A stretch of DNA of 64,000 nt. It comes from Cunninghamia lanceolata. Its lineage: Eukaryota > Streptophyta > Pinopsida > Cupressales > Cupressaceae. Below are positions 44,237 through 57,842 of the stretch, in pieces. Under the pieces are notes generated by a model. It was not told where the DNA came from. It was given only the letters and a program-made list of their open reading frames with translations, and did not search any database. Position 1 is the first letter of the stretch, and each line of letters starts with the position of its first letter. The DNA lies in assembly GCA_027924645.1 (NCBI GenBank), contig BSBN01001482.1:11240001-11304000 (forward strand), in the 5' to 3' direction. Both the position numbers and the translations under genes were made by a program.

Positions 44237-44713
44237 CGGGAGGATGTGTCCTCTGAGGATGATGAGCTCTCGAGCAAGGCTATTCGTGAGGGGGTGGTTG
44301 CTTCTTCGGTTCCCTCGCATTTTTTGGACTCTTCTGATCACTTCTCTGCTCACTTGTCGGCTCCTCTTGCTTAGGGTAGGACTGCTTCGCGTTCTGTTCT
44401 AGCTTCTTCCTCTTCGGTTTTGCCTTCTTCGGATTCGGTTGTTGTTGTTGTGATGTCCTCTACTACTGTTGGGGGGCCTTCTTCCGTTGGGGCTGCTACA
44501 GTGGGGACAGGTTCTTCCTCTCCCCTTGTTCCAACCCCTTCGAAGGCTCTTGTGAATGTTTCTCAGCCTTCTCCTACTTCTGCCATTGGAGAGGATGATG
44601 TCTTCTGGATTGTGGTTCAAAGAATGAAGCGTGGTCTTCCTAAGCATGTTTCTCTAACCCATTCTCGGGCCAAGAGTGTTAGACCTGCTAGGTCTGGTTC
44701 TGCTTTTGTTTAG
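44237..44713 (+). pseudogene. Ser/Pro/Val-rich ORF fragment, possibly LINE-derived
   Basis: A GC-richer block with a sharp left junction. One frame reads through SSEDDELSSKAIREG, a TAG at 44372, then a low-complexity Ser/Val/Pro stretch and DDVFWIVVQRMKRGLPKHVSL, ending TAG at 44711. The W(I/V)V-x-R-(M/K)-K-R-G-x-P ending resembles the C-terminus of the nucleic-acid-binding ORF1 of some plant L1 elements. It is followed by T/G-rich sequence and taataaaaaacaaag near 44843, as in an L1 3' end. This is a weak assignment. Confidence 0.35.
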
Positions 44714-44859
44714 TTTTCTCGCTGCCTTGATGTAGTTGTTTTGTCTGTGTGCTGTCGATGTGCTGTTTCTGGCTTGGTTTGCCTTGTTTTGCCTTGGTGG
44801 CTGCTTTGTAAAGGGTTCTGGACCCTCTTCTCTAACTGATCTAATAAAAAACAAAGAAG

Positions 44860-45779
44860 GCAAAGAGAAAAGATTGGATATTTGCAGTTTCCCATTCCTA
44901 TAGGTAACCTTAAAAATATTAACCACCATAACCAAATCCTAACATAAGGCCATCAATTCCTTCTTTTTCCATCTCAAATAGAACCAAATGGAAAATTCAT
45001 ACCTGAATGGGTTTGGAATCCACCATACTTTCCAATTTGCTTCTAAACTCATATGCAATAGAGGCCCATAAAGTTTGATCACTTGAATTCCGTTAGGCCT
45101 CTATGCCCTCAATCTCTTCCGGCTATTTGGGGAGTGGCATAAATGTTGTCATTGTTGTCAAACTTCCTAGTGTGAGCCATCAATTACATATAAGAGTACT
45201 CATTAGTCTTATCAAAAATATCTAAATAATATACATGGAACATGGGAATGTGAATATTATGAATAGTTAGAATGATTATTCATTCATTTATGCTCTATCC
45301 TAATATTATGTTAATAGGAAGAGGTGTGAGAAATAGTTAATCACTTGACAAACATAGAGATGACTTTTAGGGCGTTTATGCACCTTAATCTATGTCAATG
45401 CTCTTCAATTATGTGGCACATTTGATAGTCTTCTTATGGGGTTCAAATCTAATGTGGCTTCTCTATAGTGACACAATGGAATATTGTCTTTGATAAAAAT
45501 GGATTCCTTTGACTATCTTAGTGATAGATGTGCTATTTTTGGATTATTTGTTGTCATTGGTTACCCCTCATAGATTGATGGTGGATTTTTTTCGCTTGGA
45601 GCAATCTAATTTACCCCCAACTTTGGTCCATTTTTTTCTATCACAAGCCAAGGAAAAATGAATAGAATAGTTTATTTGATGATATAGGATCCGCAAGCGC
45701 ACACAAATAATTTTTTGTGAGGAATTTTCATATTGGTGCAACTTCATGCATAATTGTCTAATCCAATTGAGATATTTCA
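44860..45779. other. Intergenic, no gene
   Basis: AT-rich sequence without a credible frame or recognisable repeat. Confidence 0.5.
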
Positions 45780-48700
45780 TGTAATGCCCCAACTTTTACA
45801 CCAGGACATTAGCAGACAAAAAAAGGATGAACAAATTTTTTGCAATGTAATTGTGACGTGCATGTGTCAATTACACAATCATGCACTAGAAATGTCGCAG
45901 CGTCCCACGATGAGGCTCCAGAACATGACGTGAAACAACCAAGGTGATCAATCAAGGTTCAAAGCACCAACCAAACACAAGCGGAAGACATACCAATCAT
46001 GTGACAAGGCCAACACAATAACCCTACGAGAGAAGGGAAGTCACTTCACGATGAAGGTTGGATGCCAATCCACAACCCCATACTCTCACAACCACATGGA
46101 ATAGGATGAGGGTAGTAATCACCTCAAATCCATCCCAACACGATGCCACACAACCACAAGGCACACCAAACAACCTACTCAAGAAGGGGATCCAATAGGG
46201 AGACCATAACCTTCCCTGAAAACAATGACACCCAGTCGATTCAGAATGACACACTTCCCAAGACAAAAATGGTCATAACTCCCAGAATACATCACATCCA
46301 GTCAAGATAAAAATATGAGAGGACTCAAGGGACCATGGCCGACAACTTTTGTATACAAAGTTTCCTTTAAAAAATGTTGAGAAATGCTCGTTGTCCAATG
46401 GCTCATGGAATATAGTGCGAAAACAAGACGACAATGCATAGCAAAAGTGTCCCATGGAATCTAGCATATTTCTAGGACTCTAGCGCTTAGCTCTAGTGTC
46501 CCACCTAGGAGTTAGTTTCCTTCATGGGTGCTAGAGTTCTTCCTGGGCGTTGGAGTCCATTTGGGGCGCTAGTGTCCCTGAACATTTCCCGAATGGAATT
46601 TTCGCAAAGACACAAGTTGCAAAACAACTTTCATGCCTCCCCAAGGCCACTACCAACCCCATAACCACTCAAGAACCCCTCAAAAACACTTAGGAGGCAA
46701 AACAATAGCCCCAAGGCCATTCAAGTTCAACAAGGAGCATGCATGTCGAAAATGCTCTCCAATAAGGGCGGAGATCAACACGCAAAACAACGTGAATGCC
46801 AAGGCACACAGGAGAAGGTGAACACCAAGGAAACACCTCTCTCAACAAAACAAAAGCTTCCAACTGAGACAACCAATTTCGACATGTGGCCAACAAGCCA
46901 AGCAATGTCGACATTCGACATACAAGCCGAAGGGAAGGTCAACTACGACACCTCACCAAAACGGCACATCCACAAGGATCTAAAACACAAGGCATCTACT
47001 AATTAACCATAAACAACATGCTATATAATCAAAAAGCATGAAAATAACTCAAGTATAGAAATATATAACATTTCTAGTTAACTAACATACATGCCAAATA
47101 TGATAAATTCCAAAGGAATGACACGCTCACTCGACACCAACATCAAATCAGGCCAAAACCAAACATAGCATTATCAATCATAATGTGGGCACAATATAAC
47201 CCCATCAATAAACATGGCATAATATAATCATAACATATAAAACAAAGGATTCCAACATCCCCACTTAATCAATTCCAACACATGAGATAGTGCTACAAAA
47301 TGATAAATTCCATCCAAATCATGATTCATTTTCTAACCAAATGACATCATAAAAATACAACATGATGGAGGCTACTTTCCAAACATAGAAGGATCACACT
47401 CCAATGAATAAAATATACAAAGCATGAATATAAATCAATAATAAATCACCTCCAAAATGGCCCTACAGGCACATAATACAATATATTCAAAATATCTTGG
47501 AATAAACAAAGAACCATCCATCTCCAAAAAGATCGTCTTGATAGGACCATTGGGGAAATGTTATCCACCACCCTACCATATTACCATCGTTGAGTGCTAT
47601 AGATGACTATGCCACTCTAAGCAACCCCCGAGCTACAGAGAAGATGATCATGACAAACCTGTTATCTAGGCCATCTCATGCTAATCCACGGAATACATAG
47701 CACTCAAACAAGTACAAGAGTCTCAAACACATCACTCACATGAGAGTCACAAGATGGAATCACACAAGTACAAGAAGGTAACACTCGCATCACCAACGCT
47801 CACAATGTACATGTGACTACTCACACCACAAGGAGCATAAAGGCAACATATGGCACACATGCTAATCAATGCACAAGAAAGCATAACACACATACAAGTG
47901 TCTCAAGAAGAACATCCAATACTCACAAGGGTCACAAGGATGACACCACTCACATAGTAGCATCAGGATATTGCATCACCGCTCTCATGGGAGACACAAG
48001 ATGGATGCAATCAATCACACAGATCCTTAGGATATACGTCACTCACTTGAACATGGGAGCCACAAGGTGAATGCTAAATCACTCACATATGAGTCACAAG
48101 ATGTATGTCAGTCACTCACACAAGAGGCACAAGATGGTCGTCAGTCACTCACACAGAGCCTTAGGAGAGACGACATCCCTCTTCCCCACAAACTAACAAG
48201 CTCAAGGGGCACTTTTCTAGTGCACCCTTGCATCCAATCGTGTCCAATACGTTGGGAACTATCCAACCCACACAAACAAGGACATCCTCCTTCAAAGAAC
48301 CCGAAAATAGAAAGAGTGTTTTACCCCTAAAAGCACACTTCCCAATGCAACTATAAAATTAAATCTATGGAACAGTCCATCATTCCACATGACATGCAGC
48401 TTCCAAAATCTCCCAAAAATTCATAAAATAAAATAAAATAATTTCAAGGATGTCTAGGGTCCGCCATTGACGGATCTTGAAGCATTTTCCCCCAATTTTC
48501 ACACTAAAAATATCACCTTTTGAAATACAAAGAAATTGAAAATTCTGAAAATACCCTCTTACTCTAAATCAACCCAACAACAATATTTTCCAATCACATA
48601 ATTTTTCCAACAAATTCCGATAGGTCAAAATAGGGAAATTCACACTTTTTATGTTTTCCAAGAATTTCAAAAATTGAAAACGCAAGCATACCCTTTTGAG

Positions 48701-49560
48701 CCTAATCTACCCAAAAAGAAACTTTTGAAATAAAATTACAGTTTTAAAAGATTTTGACATGACCTTTGTAGGAAAATTAGTTTCCCAAAATTTTCTACTT
48801 CCTATAAATGAAAAATTCAAATAACTTTTTCAATTCAAAAGCAAACATGGAAAGAATTAACTCAATGGATGCATGATCTAATTCCAAACAATAAACCTTC
48901 AAGCAACTTTCAAATTCAGGCAATTCAAGCATGCAAAATCTAGAATCTTCAAATGGGGTTTGAAAATGGTCTTTTCTTCCAATTTTTGCTCTCCAAAATA
49001 TCAAAAATACATAATCCATCAAATTACAAAGCCCTTTTTCTTTTATATCTCACTAAACAAGATTAGGCTTGTGATGGGTGAAATGTGGGATTAATCAAAT
49101 CAATAACAAACCCAATACATCAATGAAATATGAAGGAAAAAGGATTAATAAGAAAGAAGAATGATACTTACAACCTTTACCTTTCGACTTCCATTGCTCG
49201 CCTATTCTTTCTTGATCTTGATGTGATGAAGATTTGGCCCTCAGGAAGCTTGCTTCCTCACTTCGATTACTCAAGATGGCAAGAAGAAATGGTTGTGATA
49301 CTCGATTGTGTTAAAGATGAGCTTCAACACAATATAAATGATAGATATGATGAATAGTGTGATAATGGTGGTAGGGGTGCCAATGGCGCGCTATATTTCC
49401 TGCAGCGTAAGTTTACTCAAACAATGGATCTGAAAGATAGAAGAAGAGGGTTGTATTTATAGAGTTGTGTGAGAAAAGATCAATGGTTGAGAAGAAACAA
49501 GAAGATCAAAGGAGGAAAATGTTCGTGCGAACGTGCACGAATAAAAGAAGGACATGTGTC
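45780..49560. mobile_element. D2, second D-type LTR (right end not located)
   Basis: Starts TGTAATGCCCCAA like D1, and shares gacaaaaa-aggacgaacaaattttttg within the first 70 bp. It has the same layout: short repeated cac-rich phrases (tcacaagatggatg and acaagtgtctcaag variants at 47700-48170) and the block aaagccctttttc near 49028. A CTAG(C/A)G(C/T)-type phrase repeats at about 46470-46570. No retroelement proteins. I could not find a matching 3' end with a duplication of the left flank (TTTCA), so the end is a guess. Confidence 0.5.
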
Positions 49561-50019
49561 ATTCAAAAAGAAGTTTTGCTGAGTTAAATGTTTTCTTGAT
49601 GAGGATGAGTTTTTATTTGCTTTAAATTAGAATATATTTTTCTAATTTAAGAGCAAAGTCGCTTTAACTCAGCTTTTGCTTTTGTATGACAAGAAGAATT
49701 TATTTTTGGAAGATTTAAAGGTTTTTCAGAAGATAAGAAAGCATAATCAAATAAATAAATTTATTTAATTACTTGTGGATATGGCACCTTGATCGATGCG
49801 TCAATTGATGAGCGATCTCTGAGATTGCCATGAATCTAGTCAAGAGATGATATTGATTAATTTGATATGTTAAGTCAATGATAGAATAGTTTGATTGCTT
49901 TGAGTAGGTTTGCTTGGATATGGATTTCTTTGACGCTATGCTTTGCCTGATTGCAGGAGGATATCTGGGATACCCTTATGTCACGAGAGCAGTTCCCTTT
50001 GTCATTACTGTAGCGGTAT

Positions 50020-51549
50020 ATGCTGACTGAGATTGATCATGAGGCTCTAGGCACTATGGGCCTTCATTATATTTGCTTCATGCCTAAGGTTCACACGAAC
50101 CAGGCTATGTTGACTACAGCGGTAGAGCGATTCCATAGTGAGGATGGGACATTCCATCTACTGAGGGGGGAGATGGCGATCACTCTTGAGGATGTGTACC
50201 AGATTCTGCACCTCCCTATTCAGGGAGAGTTGGTCGAGTATGAGTCACAGCGGGATGCTGGATTAGTCGAGTGCAGACGGGTGTTCGATGACCTAAAGCT
50301 AGTGGAGAAGGTGATTTCGTGGCAGAACATTCATGACTGCTATGACTACTTCCCGGGGATAGTGGCGGGATTGATTGGTGGCGTAGTATGCCCTGATAGG
50401 AGGTCACATGGGTTCTCGACTAGTTGGGAGAGGGTACTAGAGAGCATGCTCACTGATGGGACACAATATGCATGGGGTGTGTGTATGCTCGCACACTTAT
50501 ACAGGGATATGCACCAGGTGGTGTATCATAGAGGGGCCATCTTGTCAGCAGGTGTGTCTCTTTTACAGTTTTAGTTGTGGGAGCACATAGCTATTACACG
50601 GACAATATGTCTTTTCCACAGGCAGAGGGGTGAGCCCTACAGCTATGGTTATGCAGGCGTGATTTCCTAACACAAGCTGAGGAAGCTCAAGTATTGGAGA
50701 CATGCATTTGATAACGTGGATCTCGTTATCTAGTGTCCATACCTAGACTGCGAGGTATGGGAGGATGAGGTCGATGAGTTGCCTTATTGCTTCCAGACTC
50801 GGTGGCTCATTGGCAGGACTAGGTATATTATGGAGCGACAGATTATGAGTAGAGTGCAGAGGCAGTTTGGCCGAGTACAGGGCAGACCATAGGGACAGGC
50901 ATGGTTCGCGAGGACCCATGCAGAGAGATACAGGTGGGGTCCCGTGGCATCATACGAGGAGGCTTTAGCAAACTTCCAGCAGATCCCTTTTGTAGCTTGG
51001 CCCATGAGGAGGGAGATAGTGGATGCTGGCATGACACCAAATTATGAGTGGTTCGTGGCTCACCCATACCCCAGATATTCAGGGCCTAGAGAGTTGGCTC
51101 CTCGGATAGACGAGGAGGATTCAGACGACGAGGGCGGAGCTAGCTGGAGGAGGAGACAGAGGAGGAGGAGAGGAGGAGATGGAGGAGATGGAGGAGGAGG
51201 AGAGGGAGGGGGAGGAGACAGAGGAGGAGGAGAGGAGGAGATGGAGGAGATGGAGGAGGAGGAGATGGAGGGGGAGGCAGTAGATCAAGATAGAGGCGGA
51301 GGTCTGGGGAGGGACCTTCGAGTCAGCAGGCAGTTTCGTTGCCGCAGGCTACAGGACAGGTGTAGGCACAAGTGCCCACACAACAGGTGGCACCACAGAG
51401 GCTGTCATAGCAGGTGGTACAGCAGCAGATACAGGGACAGGTGCCAGCCCAGCAAGTGGCACAGGGTTAGGGATCAACAAGGTAGGCTCCACAGCCTAAT
51501 TTATAGCAATAGGCTATGGTTGCCTTACAGAGTTAGGTTAGGCATTTGA
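50020..51549 (+). pseudogene. Plant mobile domain (PMD, MAIN-like) ORF, decayed
   Basis: A single frame of 510 codons broken by TAG 50572, TAA 50668, TAG 50731 and TAG 50890. PMD signatures: MLTEIDHEALGTMGLHYICF, GTFHLLRGEMAITLEDV, LHLPIQG, then after the first stop LWEHIAITR, WRHAFDNVDL and, near the end, ASYEEALANFQQIPFVAW. PMD proteins (MAIN/MAIL1 group) act in silencing and gene regulation, and many PMD copies are carried by transposons. The 3' part is an Arg/Glu/Gly low-complexity tail from the GA-rich repeat. The ORF lies just right of D2; with no host-like introns it is more likely transposon-borne. Confidence 0.65.
51125..51300 (+). repeat. GGAGGA-rich low-complexity tract
   Basis: Runs of (gga), gag and ggaggagat units in the 3' part of the PMD frame, coding Arg/Gly/Glu. 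It is likely expanded by slippage. Confidence 0.8.
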
Positions 51550-54450
51550 GGGCCCATCTGAGAGCAGCAAAGTCTCAAAGAGATGCAGATGCAGCACGGA
51601 TATTAGAGATATCCAGAGAGAGATGCAGCCCTGGCTAGCGTGCGGGCTATGAGAGCAGAGAGAGATGTAGTTGTGACAGCAATGGGTATAGATGGTACCT
51701 CTAGCTTTTTGGTTTCACAGGTGCAGCAGGCACAGACATAGTTAGCCCAGGTACAGAGTGAGCTTGCCAGAGCGCAGGCTTAGGCCTAGTATTATAGAGG
51801 GTTATATCATGGGGCAGTGTCAGCAGATCAGCGGGTGCCCAATTTTAGGAGTTAGTCTGTGGCATCCCAGAGGGTAGGTGGGTCTCGATCTGTAGGATCA
51901 GTCAGGGGTCCCCAGCAGTCTGGGGGAGATAGAGGAGAGGGTAGCATAGGAAGCAGTGCTCCACGGCAGCAGGGGTAGCCAGATTTGGATACTTGTAATG
52001 ATTTTTGATATTGATGTACACATTTTTTATGGCTGAGATACCCTGTATATGTATTATTTTGCCTTGAGAAATGTATCATTATCTTGTTGTACTTTGTATA
52101 CATTTTATGATATGACTCTAAGAGATGGACAGACATTTTGATATATTGCACATTTGGACATGTTTTAATGATTATATGATGATGCAGTTATTGATATTCT
52201 ATATGCACATGTTCTATATTTTTATGCTATGGATGTGATCTATTTTATGATGTTTTGTATATGTGATGCACACTAGATGGATGTTAGGATGACTCGATAT
52301 GCAAATGTTGATATTTATGGATATGATTATGCAGCTCTATATTGTATTTGTCTCTATTTTTTATTCTTTTGATATGATGTATGGATGCAAATGTATGTGG
52401 ATGCCTTAAACATGTATGGAAATGATCTAATGTACCTTATTATGTATGCAAATGATTTAATCATGTGAATGACTATCTCATGTGATATGATATGTTACCT
52501 ATGCTATGTTTTTGATATGTCCAAATGTACTCAATCGACACAGAGATGATATAGATGAGTGGCAGAAAAGAGATGAAGAAATATCAGCTTTCAGTTGATA
52601 TACTGCAGGATTTTCTTATTATATGGTTGATATGGATTTCTGGATATGGGATGGATGTGGATTGTCATCTTGAGATTGCAAGTATTTTTCTTTTATCATT
52701 GGGCACTTTTTGTTTCTTTTCTCTTTTTGAAGTGTTGTAAGAAAATACAAGCATCTAGGTATAATTAAACTGAGATGACCTGAGTATTACTTACATGGAT
52801 TTTGATATAGCAAGTTGATACAAGCATCTAGTCAAACTTGAATCTAGATGACCTGAGTACTTCTTGCGTTTCAACAGACAAGGATTGCCCCTTTTCATGT
52901 TCAGACTTCAGAGTCCTCGATGATCTTTTACTAATCATGTCGTTAGACAAAAGTCGTCACATTACTAAAGTTTAATCCACAAGCAACAAACAAAGAAAAA
53001 GAACCATAGACGCTCCCATACATCCGATGGTTACATGTTGTTTGCTTTGCTGGAATATTAATTCGCCCAAAATCTCTTTGTTGGATTATTAATTCGCCCA
53101 AAACCTAGCTGTACTTTTGTTTTTCTATTTTGAGTACCAAAATCTCGCATGCTTTTTTGATCTATTTTGGGTATCCATTAAATACCAAAATCTGAGGAAA
53201 ATCTTTTCTTTCTCAGCACGCCAAATAACTTTTCCATTAGGTTGTCACCTATAGAGATAACAAACACAGAGAAAATCTTCAGCAGCAAAGCAGTGGCCAA
53301 TTCAAAAAGCTATTTCACCAAGCTGTTTAATAACCAGGTTTGAGGTTGCTGCAATTTGTTGATATTTCCAGGAAGAAGTAACATGTCTTTATTTTGCAAT
53401 GAATAACTACCTCGTTTGCTTGGGTTCAATAGCCTTTCAATTCATATTTTCTGGAAGTAAACTTGATTTGTATATGTAGCCGCATATTTTCAATTTTCAC
53501 CACTTTGTATTATGTTTCATATCTAACAAATTCAGTAAATCTCATTTTGGTAGAAGTTTGCTACTGTTAAATGTTTTCTTTTGATCTCCAGCTGAAATAA
53601 AACTATAAAGGCATGGGTTCCTCTTAATCAGATACGTATAAGTTCGGTATTGTTGTAAATGATCTTTTAATATATAACATAGGAGTCTCGCTAGGAATTT
53701 ATTTTTCTTCTATTTTAAATGAATATAGGATCAATTGAGATATTAGAGTTCTTTTGTTAGGTAATAAATTCCATATATTGTTTCTAATTCCACATGACAA
53801 ATTCGTAATTCACACACATAAATCTATACACACTCGGAGGAGACTGGAATGATGTCATATCATTGTTCACATACAATTTAATTAAAATTTTCGGCTTGCT
53901 TGGTGGCACCAAGTAGGTCCAAATAAATGAAAAACACACTAAGACAACGTAATGAATGTTGCTTGAATGTTGCATGTTAGGTTAGATTAACTATGCAGGG
54001 AATTAGTCAAGACTGTAAAGTGCATGATTTGATATCTCACACTGTGCAAGACAACAATTTGGGGAACTGAGCAATAAAGTTTTTACACCGGTTGATTCTT
54101 GAAAATTTCCATATATTACACCATATAGGCTAATAACCAGTCCACTCATTTGAGTGTCCCATTCAATTCATAGTATAATCCACAATGCTTTCATATTGAA
54201 ACTTTTAGAATATGTCCACATCTCCATTGCTTGAGTGTAACCCCTAAAGGTGATTTTATTGAAAAATTAGAATATGCTCACTTATCTCTTGCTATTTACA
54301 TAAAGAATCAAAGATTTCAATTATTTTTTTCTATCTTGTCACTAGCAATAATTTGATTAATAGGGTCACCCACAGGCTGGAAAAAATGATGAGATTGAAG
54401 CTTTCAACAAAGAAGAGAATCTTTTAGAAAATCATCTAGAGCAGGCAAAT
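51550..54450. other. Intergenic, no gene recognised
   Basis: The first 500 bp continue as a decayed Gln/Arg-rich frame after the PMD ORF (many stops), then AT-rich sequence with loose atgat-type repeats. A short duplication attaattcgcccaaaa occurs at about 53057 and 53087. No domain or RNA gene seen. Confidence 0.45.
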
Positions 54451-54454
54451 TATT

Positions 54455-54814
54455 AAGTATAATAATATAAACTAATATATGCCACAACATATATAAGAAG
54501 ACACAAAATATATAGAAGAAAAGAATAATAAAGGAAGAAAGAGAAGAAATAGCATGATAGAAAGAAACAAGAGAAAAAAGAAAAGGTAGAAAAAACAACT
54601 CAAAAGGAACATGAGACAAGAAGCACGATGACAAAGAAGAGAGGAGAAACTAGGAGAGAAATTTGCAAATGTAAGGGATGATAAAATAAAAAAAAGCAAA
54701 TAGAAAGAGATAAAGTAAAAAGGAATCTACAAGGAAATAAATTAAATAATAAAATTAAATAAGTATCTAAATATATATAATGCTTACATATAAATATAAT
54801 AGCCTAAATATTTA

Positions 54815-54881
<67 letters not shown>

Positions 54882-55758
54882 ATAATAATATATAAATTTA
54901 TATAACTATAAAAATGTAGAAATAATTAAATAAATAAAATAAAATAAATAAATAATTGACTAAATTATAAAATAAGAATCTAAAAGAATCTATGCATCTA
55001 AAAATATATAAAAAGGTAATACATATAAATAGGTGAAAGTCTAAGAATCTAACTATATGTATGCAATTACATATAGATGCATGCATATAAATGGAAAATA
55101 AAGGAAATTAAGTATAATAATATAACCTAATAAATGCCACCATATATAAGAGAACACAAAATATATAGAAGAAAGAATAATAAAGGAAGAAAGAGAGGAG
55201 ATAGTATAGTAGAGAGAAACAAGAGAAAAAAGAAAAGGTAGAATAATAACACAAAAAGAACAAGAGACAAGAAGCATGAAGACAAAGAAAAGAGGAGCTA
55301 TCAGGACCGAACTAGGGAAGAAATTTGCAAATGTAAGGGATGATAAAGAAGTAAAGAGATAAAGGAGAAAAATTGGAAGAAGGATCAAATTAAGACCATC
55401 AAGTAGTGGAAAGAATAGAAGAACGGGAGTGAGATGAATACCTAAAAATGAACAAGAAATGCATATAAATGAGTACATAAAAAAGATGAAATGAACAAGA
55501 GAAACTAAAAGAGAAAAACCAAAGAAAGAAACTTAATTTTCTCCTATTTTACATTCATATGCATACATCTATATGTAATTGCATACATATAGTTAGATAC
55601 TTAGACTTACACCTATTTATTTGTGTTACCTTTTTTATATATTTTTAGATGCATAGGTACTTTTAGATTATTATTTTATAATTCAATTAATTAATTAATT
55701 ATTTTATTTTATATATTCAAATATTTCTACATTTTTATATTTATATAAATATAAATAT

Positions 55759-55813
<55 letters not shown>

Positions 55814-55990
55814 TAGATAGATAGATAGATAGATAAATATTTAGGCATACATATTTATATATTGTTATTTATATGTAATTATTATATATATTTAGTTACC
55901 TATTATATCTAGATACTTATTTTTTTAATTTTATTATTTAATCTATTTCCTTGTAGATTTTCTTTTTACTTTATCTCTTTCTATTTGCTC
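54455..55990. repeat. AT-rich block with direct and inverted repeats
   Basis: A purine-rich segment of about 240 bp (54455-54690) is repeated directly at 55108-55348 (both contain aaatatatagaaga and ataataaaggaagaaagag). A second pair is inverted: about 54700-55095 against 55545-55985, including acatatagatgcat(g) and cctacaaggaaat on opposite strands. Each inverted arm carries its own (TA)n run (about 54818-54878 and 55765-55811), the right one followed by (gata)n. It probably folds into one large hairpin. The purine-rich copies produce Phe/Leu-rich frames on the minus strand that are not genes. Confidence 0.75.
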
Positions 55991-56104
55991 TTCTTTTTCT
56001 TGTCCCATTAGACTTGTCTTGTAATCCGTGCCTCACCCCTTTCTCTCACTTTTTAAGAGACTATCTCTCCAGTTTTATCTTATTTGCATTCTCTACTTTT
56101 CTTC

Positions 56105-56140
56105 TTGATGATGGATCACGGAGTGTGATCTGAAACGTTG
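56105..56140 (+). ncRNA. Hammerhead-ribozyme-like motif of Penelope-type elements
   Basis: TTGATGA (56105-56111), a 6-bp perfect stem GATCAC/GTGATC (56114-56119 and 56125-56130) with a GGAGT loop, then TGAAAC (56131-56136). Order and spacing match the CUGAUGA-stem II-GAAAC core of minimal hammerheads in the terminal repeats of Penelope-like elements, except for U instead of C at the first core position. It sits at the right end of the inverted-repeat block, where such a terminal repeat would be. No reverse-transcriptase frame is nearby, so this would be an end fragment. Confidence 0.45.
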
Positions 56141-57639
56141 AGGCAAAAAAGCTACACAAAGTTTTTTCCAAAAGCACTACAATTTCATCATCATGGACTA
56201 TGGAAATATCATGTCTACAATGTACAATTTATCATTTAAGAAGTTTGAAACTAATTGTCAAATATGTGCACAACACTAATTTCCTTACATTAAGAAGAGG
56301 CTAATTTTTAGATTATATCTTGCAATCTCTTATAATGTGTAGATATTCAAAATGCTATTGGCATAAACAATTATTCATTATCATTATTATGAAACAGCAT
56401 CCCAAATAAGAGTTGTTGTGAAACAATAGATAGACAAACTATTTTTTAGTATATAAATATAGAAATGATCTTCTATAAAATATTTTTCATACTAGTATAA
56501 GCTCATTTGGCTATGTATTTATTTAGATGACTACTAACAATCTTAATATTATTTAGGATGGGAAGAAAAAATAAATGGGAATCATTGATCGAACTAGATG
56601 TGCCAGATATTATCAATCAAATAAATTATTTCTCAAGTGAGAACCTTGAATGGACACCCATTGGAGAAGATAATGGTGATATGGATTTATGTGCTGCAAT
56701 CCATCTATAAAGACTCCTTGATTTTGTGAAAGGAGAAGGTCTATTAGATGGTACAGAGACAACATTTGTACGCAAAGTACATAGAGAGAACAACTCTACA
56801 AACTACACCAACCACACTACAAAGATGTATTCAAGGTTTTCTTAGATTTAACATATTCAGTAAATATGTCATCTTTTTAAATTTAGCTTTTGTTATGTCA
56901 ATTAATATATCTTATTTCTTTTGTGCATGTATAAATAGTTATTAGTGTGCTTTTGGCCCTGAGGACGACAGAAATAAACTTGAAAATAAGCAAAGTGTAC
57001 ACAGGTTTCAAAAGAAAAGGGGTTGTCAAACTCACTTTCAAGTAAAAGTCATGTATGGTAGACCAAATGTTACAATTATTATATATAATGAGTGGAGCCA
57101 TTGTGATGTTAATGGTGAATTTTGTCATGGAAAGAATGACCCTTCTTGTGATCCAAGGAGTGCTTTTGCATCGAGGATGTCAAATAAATGTAAATCATAT
57201 ATCGAGTCATTATTGTTAATGGGTGTGGGGATTGACACAATATGTGAAAAACATTACTTAGACAATGGTTTGACTAAATTTATGAACAAAAGGGATACAT
57301 GTCTATTAAGAAAAGATGTATTGAATGCGTGGAAAAGAGTACGCTCCATTCGATCTCAAAAAAAAAAAGATAATGCAAAAAGTGTAAACTTGTGGCATGT
57401 AGAAGAGAAAGACAACTTCTTTTACTATAAAAGATCAAACACTATGGATAATGTACCATTTATTATAGGCATCCAAACACCATGGATGCGAGAAATGATG
57501 GTGAAACATTCACATAACTCAATTATTGCAATGGATTCCACATTCTCGACAAATAAATATGGTGTAAGTATAACAATCTTAACTATATTTTTGGATCTCA
57601 ATTTTATCATTTATTTATTATTGTTTTATTCATGTATAG

Positions 57640-57842
57640 TACCAATTGTATACCTTGCTTGTTTTTTATGAGCAAGAGGCTAGTGTACCTGTTGAATGGG
57701 CTATATCATCACAAAATAAAGTTGAGGATATAAATGAATGGCTCGCCAAAATTTATACACGAGGAAAGTAGTGTAAAGAAGATTGGAATGTCAATGCATT
57801 CATGACAAATGATGCTAGTGTCGAGATTGAAGCCATCAAGTT
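57640..57842 (+). pseudogene. MULE transposase core exon (with TAG)
   Basis: Starts at the acceptor tgtatag with YQLYTLLVFYEQ, continuing KYG of the previous exon. TAG at 57769 sits in the loop before CKEDWNVNAFMTNDA, the strand with a catalytic Asp of MULE transposases. Confidence 0.65.

Noticed and set aside
54818..54878. (TA)n run as a replication origin or matrix attachment site
   Set aside because: A simple dinucleotide expansion inside an inverted repeat; nothing else supports such a role.
54404..55478. Phe/Leu-rich minus frames that look like membrane proteins
   Set aside because: They translate the purine-rich direct repeat in reverse. The two copies give the same pseudo-protein and there is no start context or homologue.
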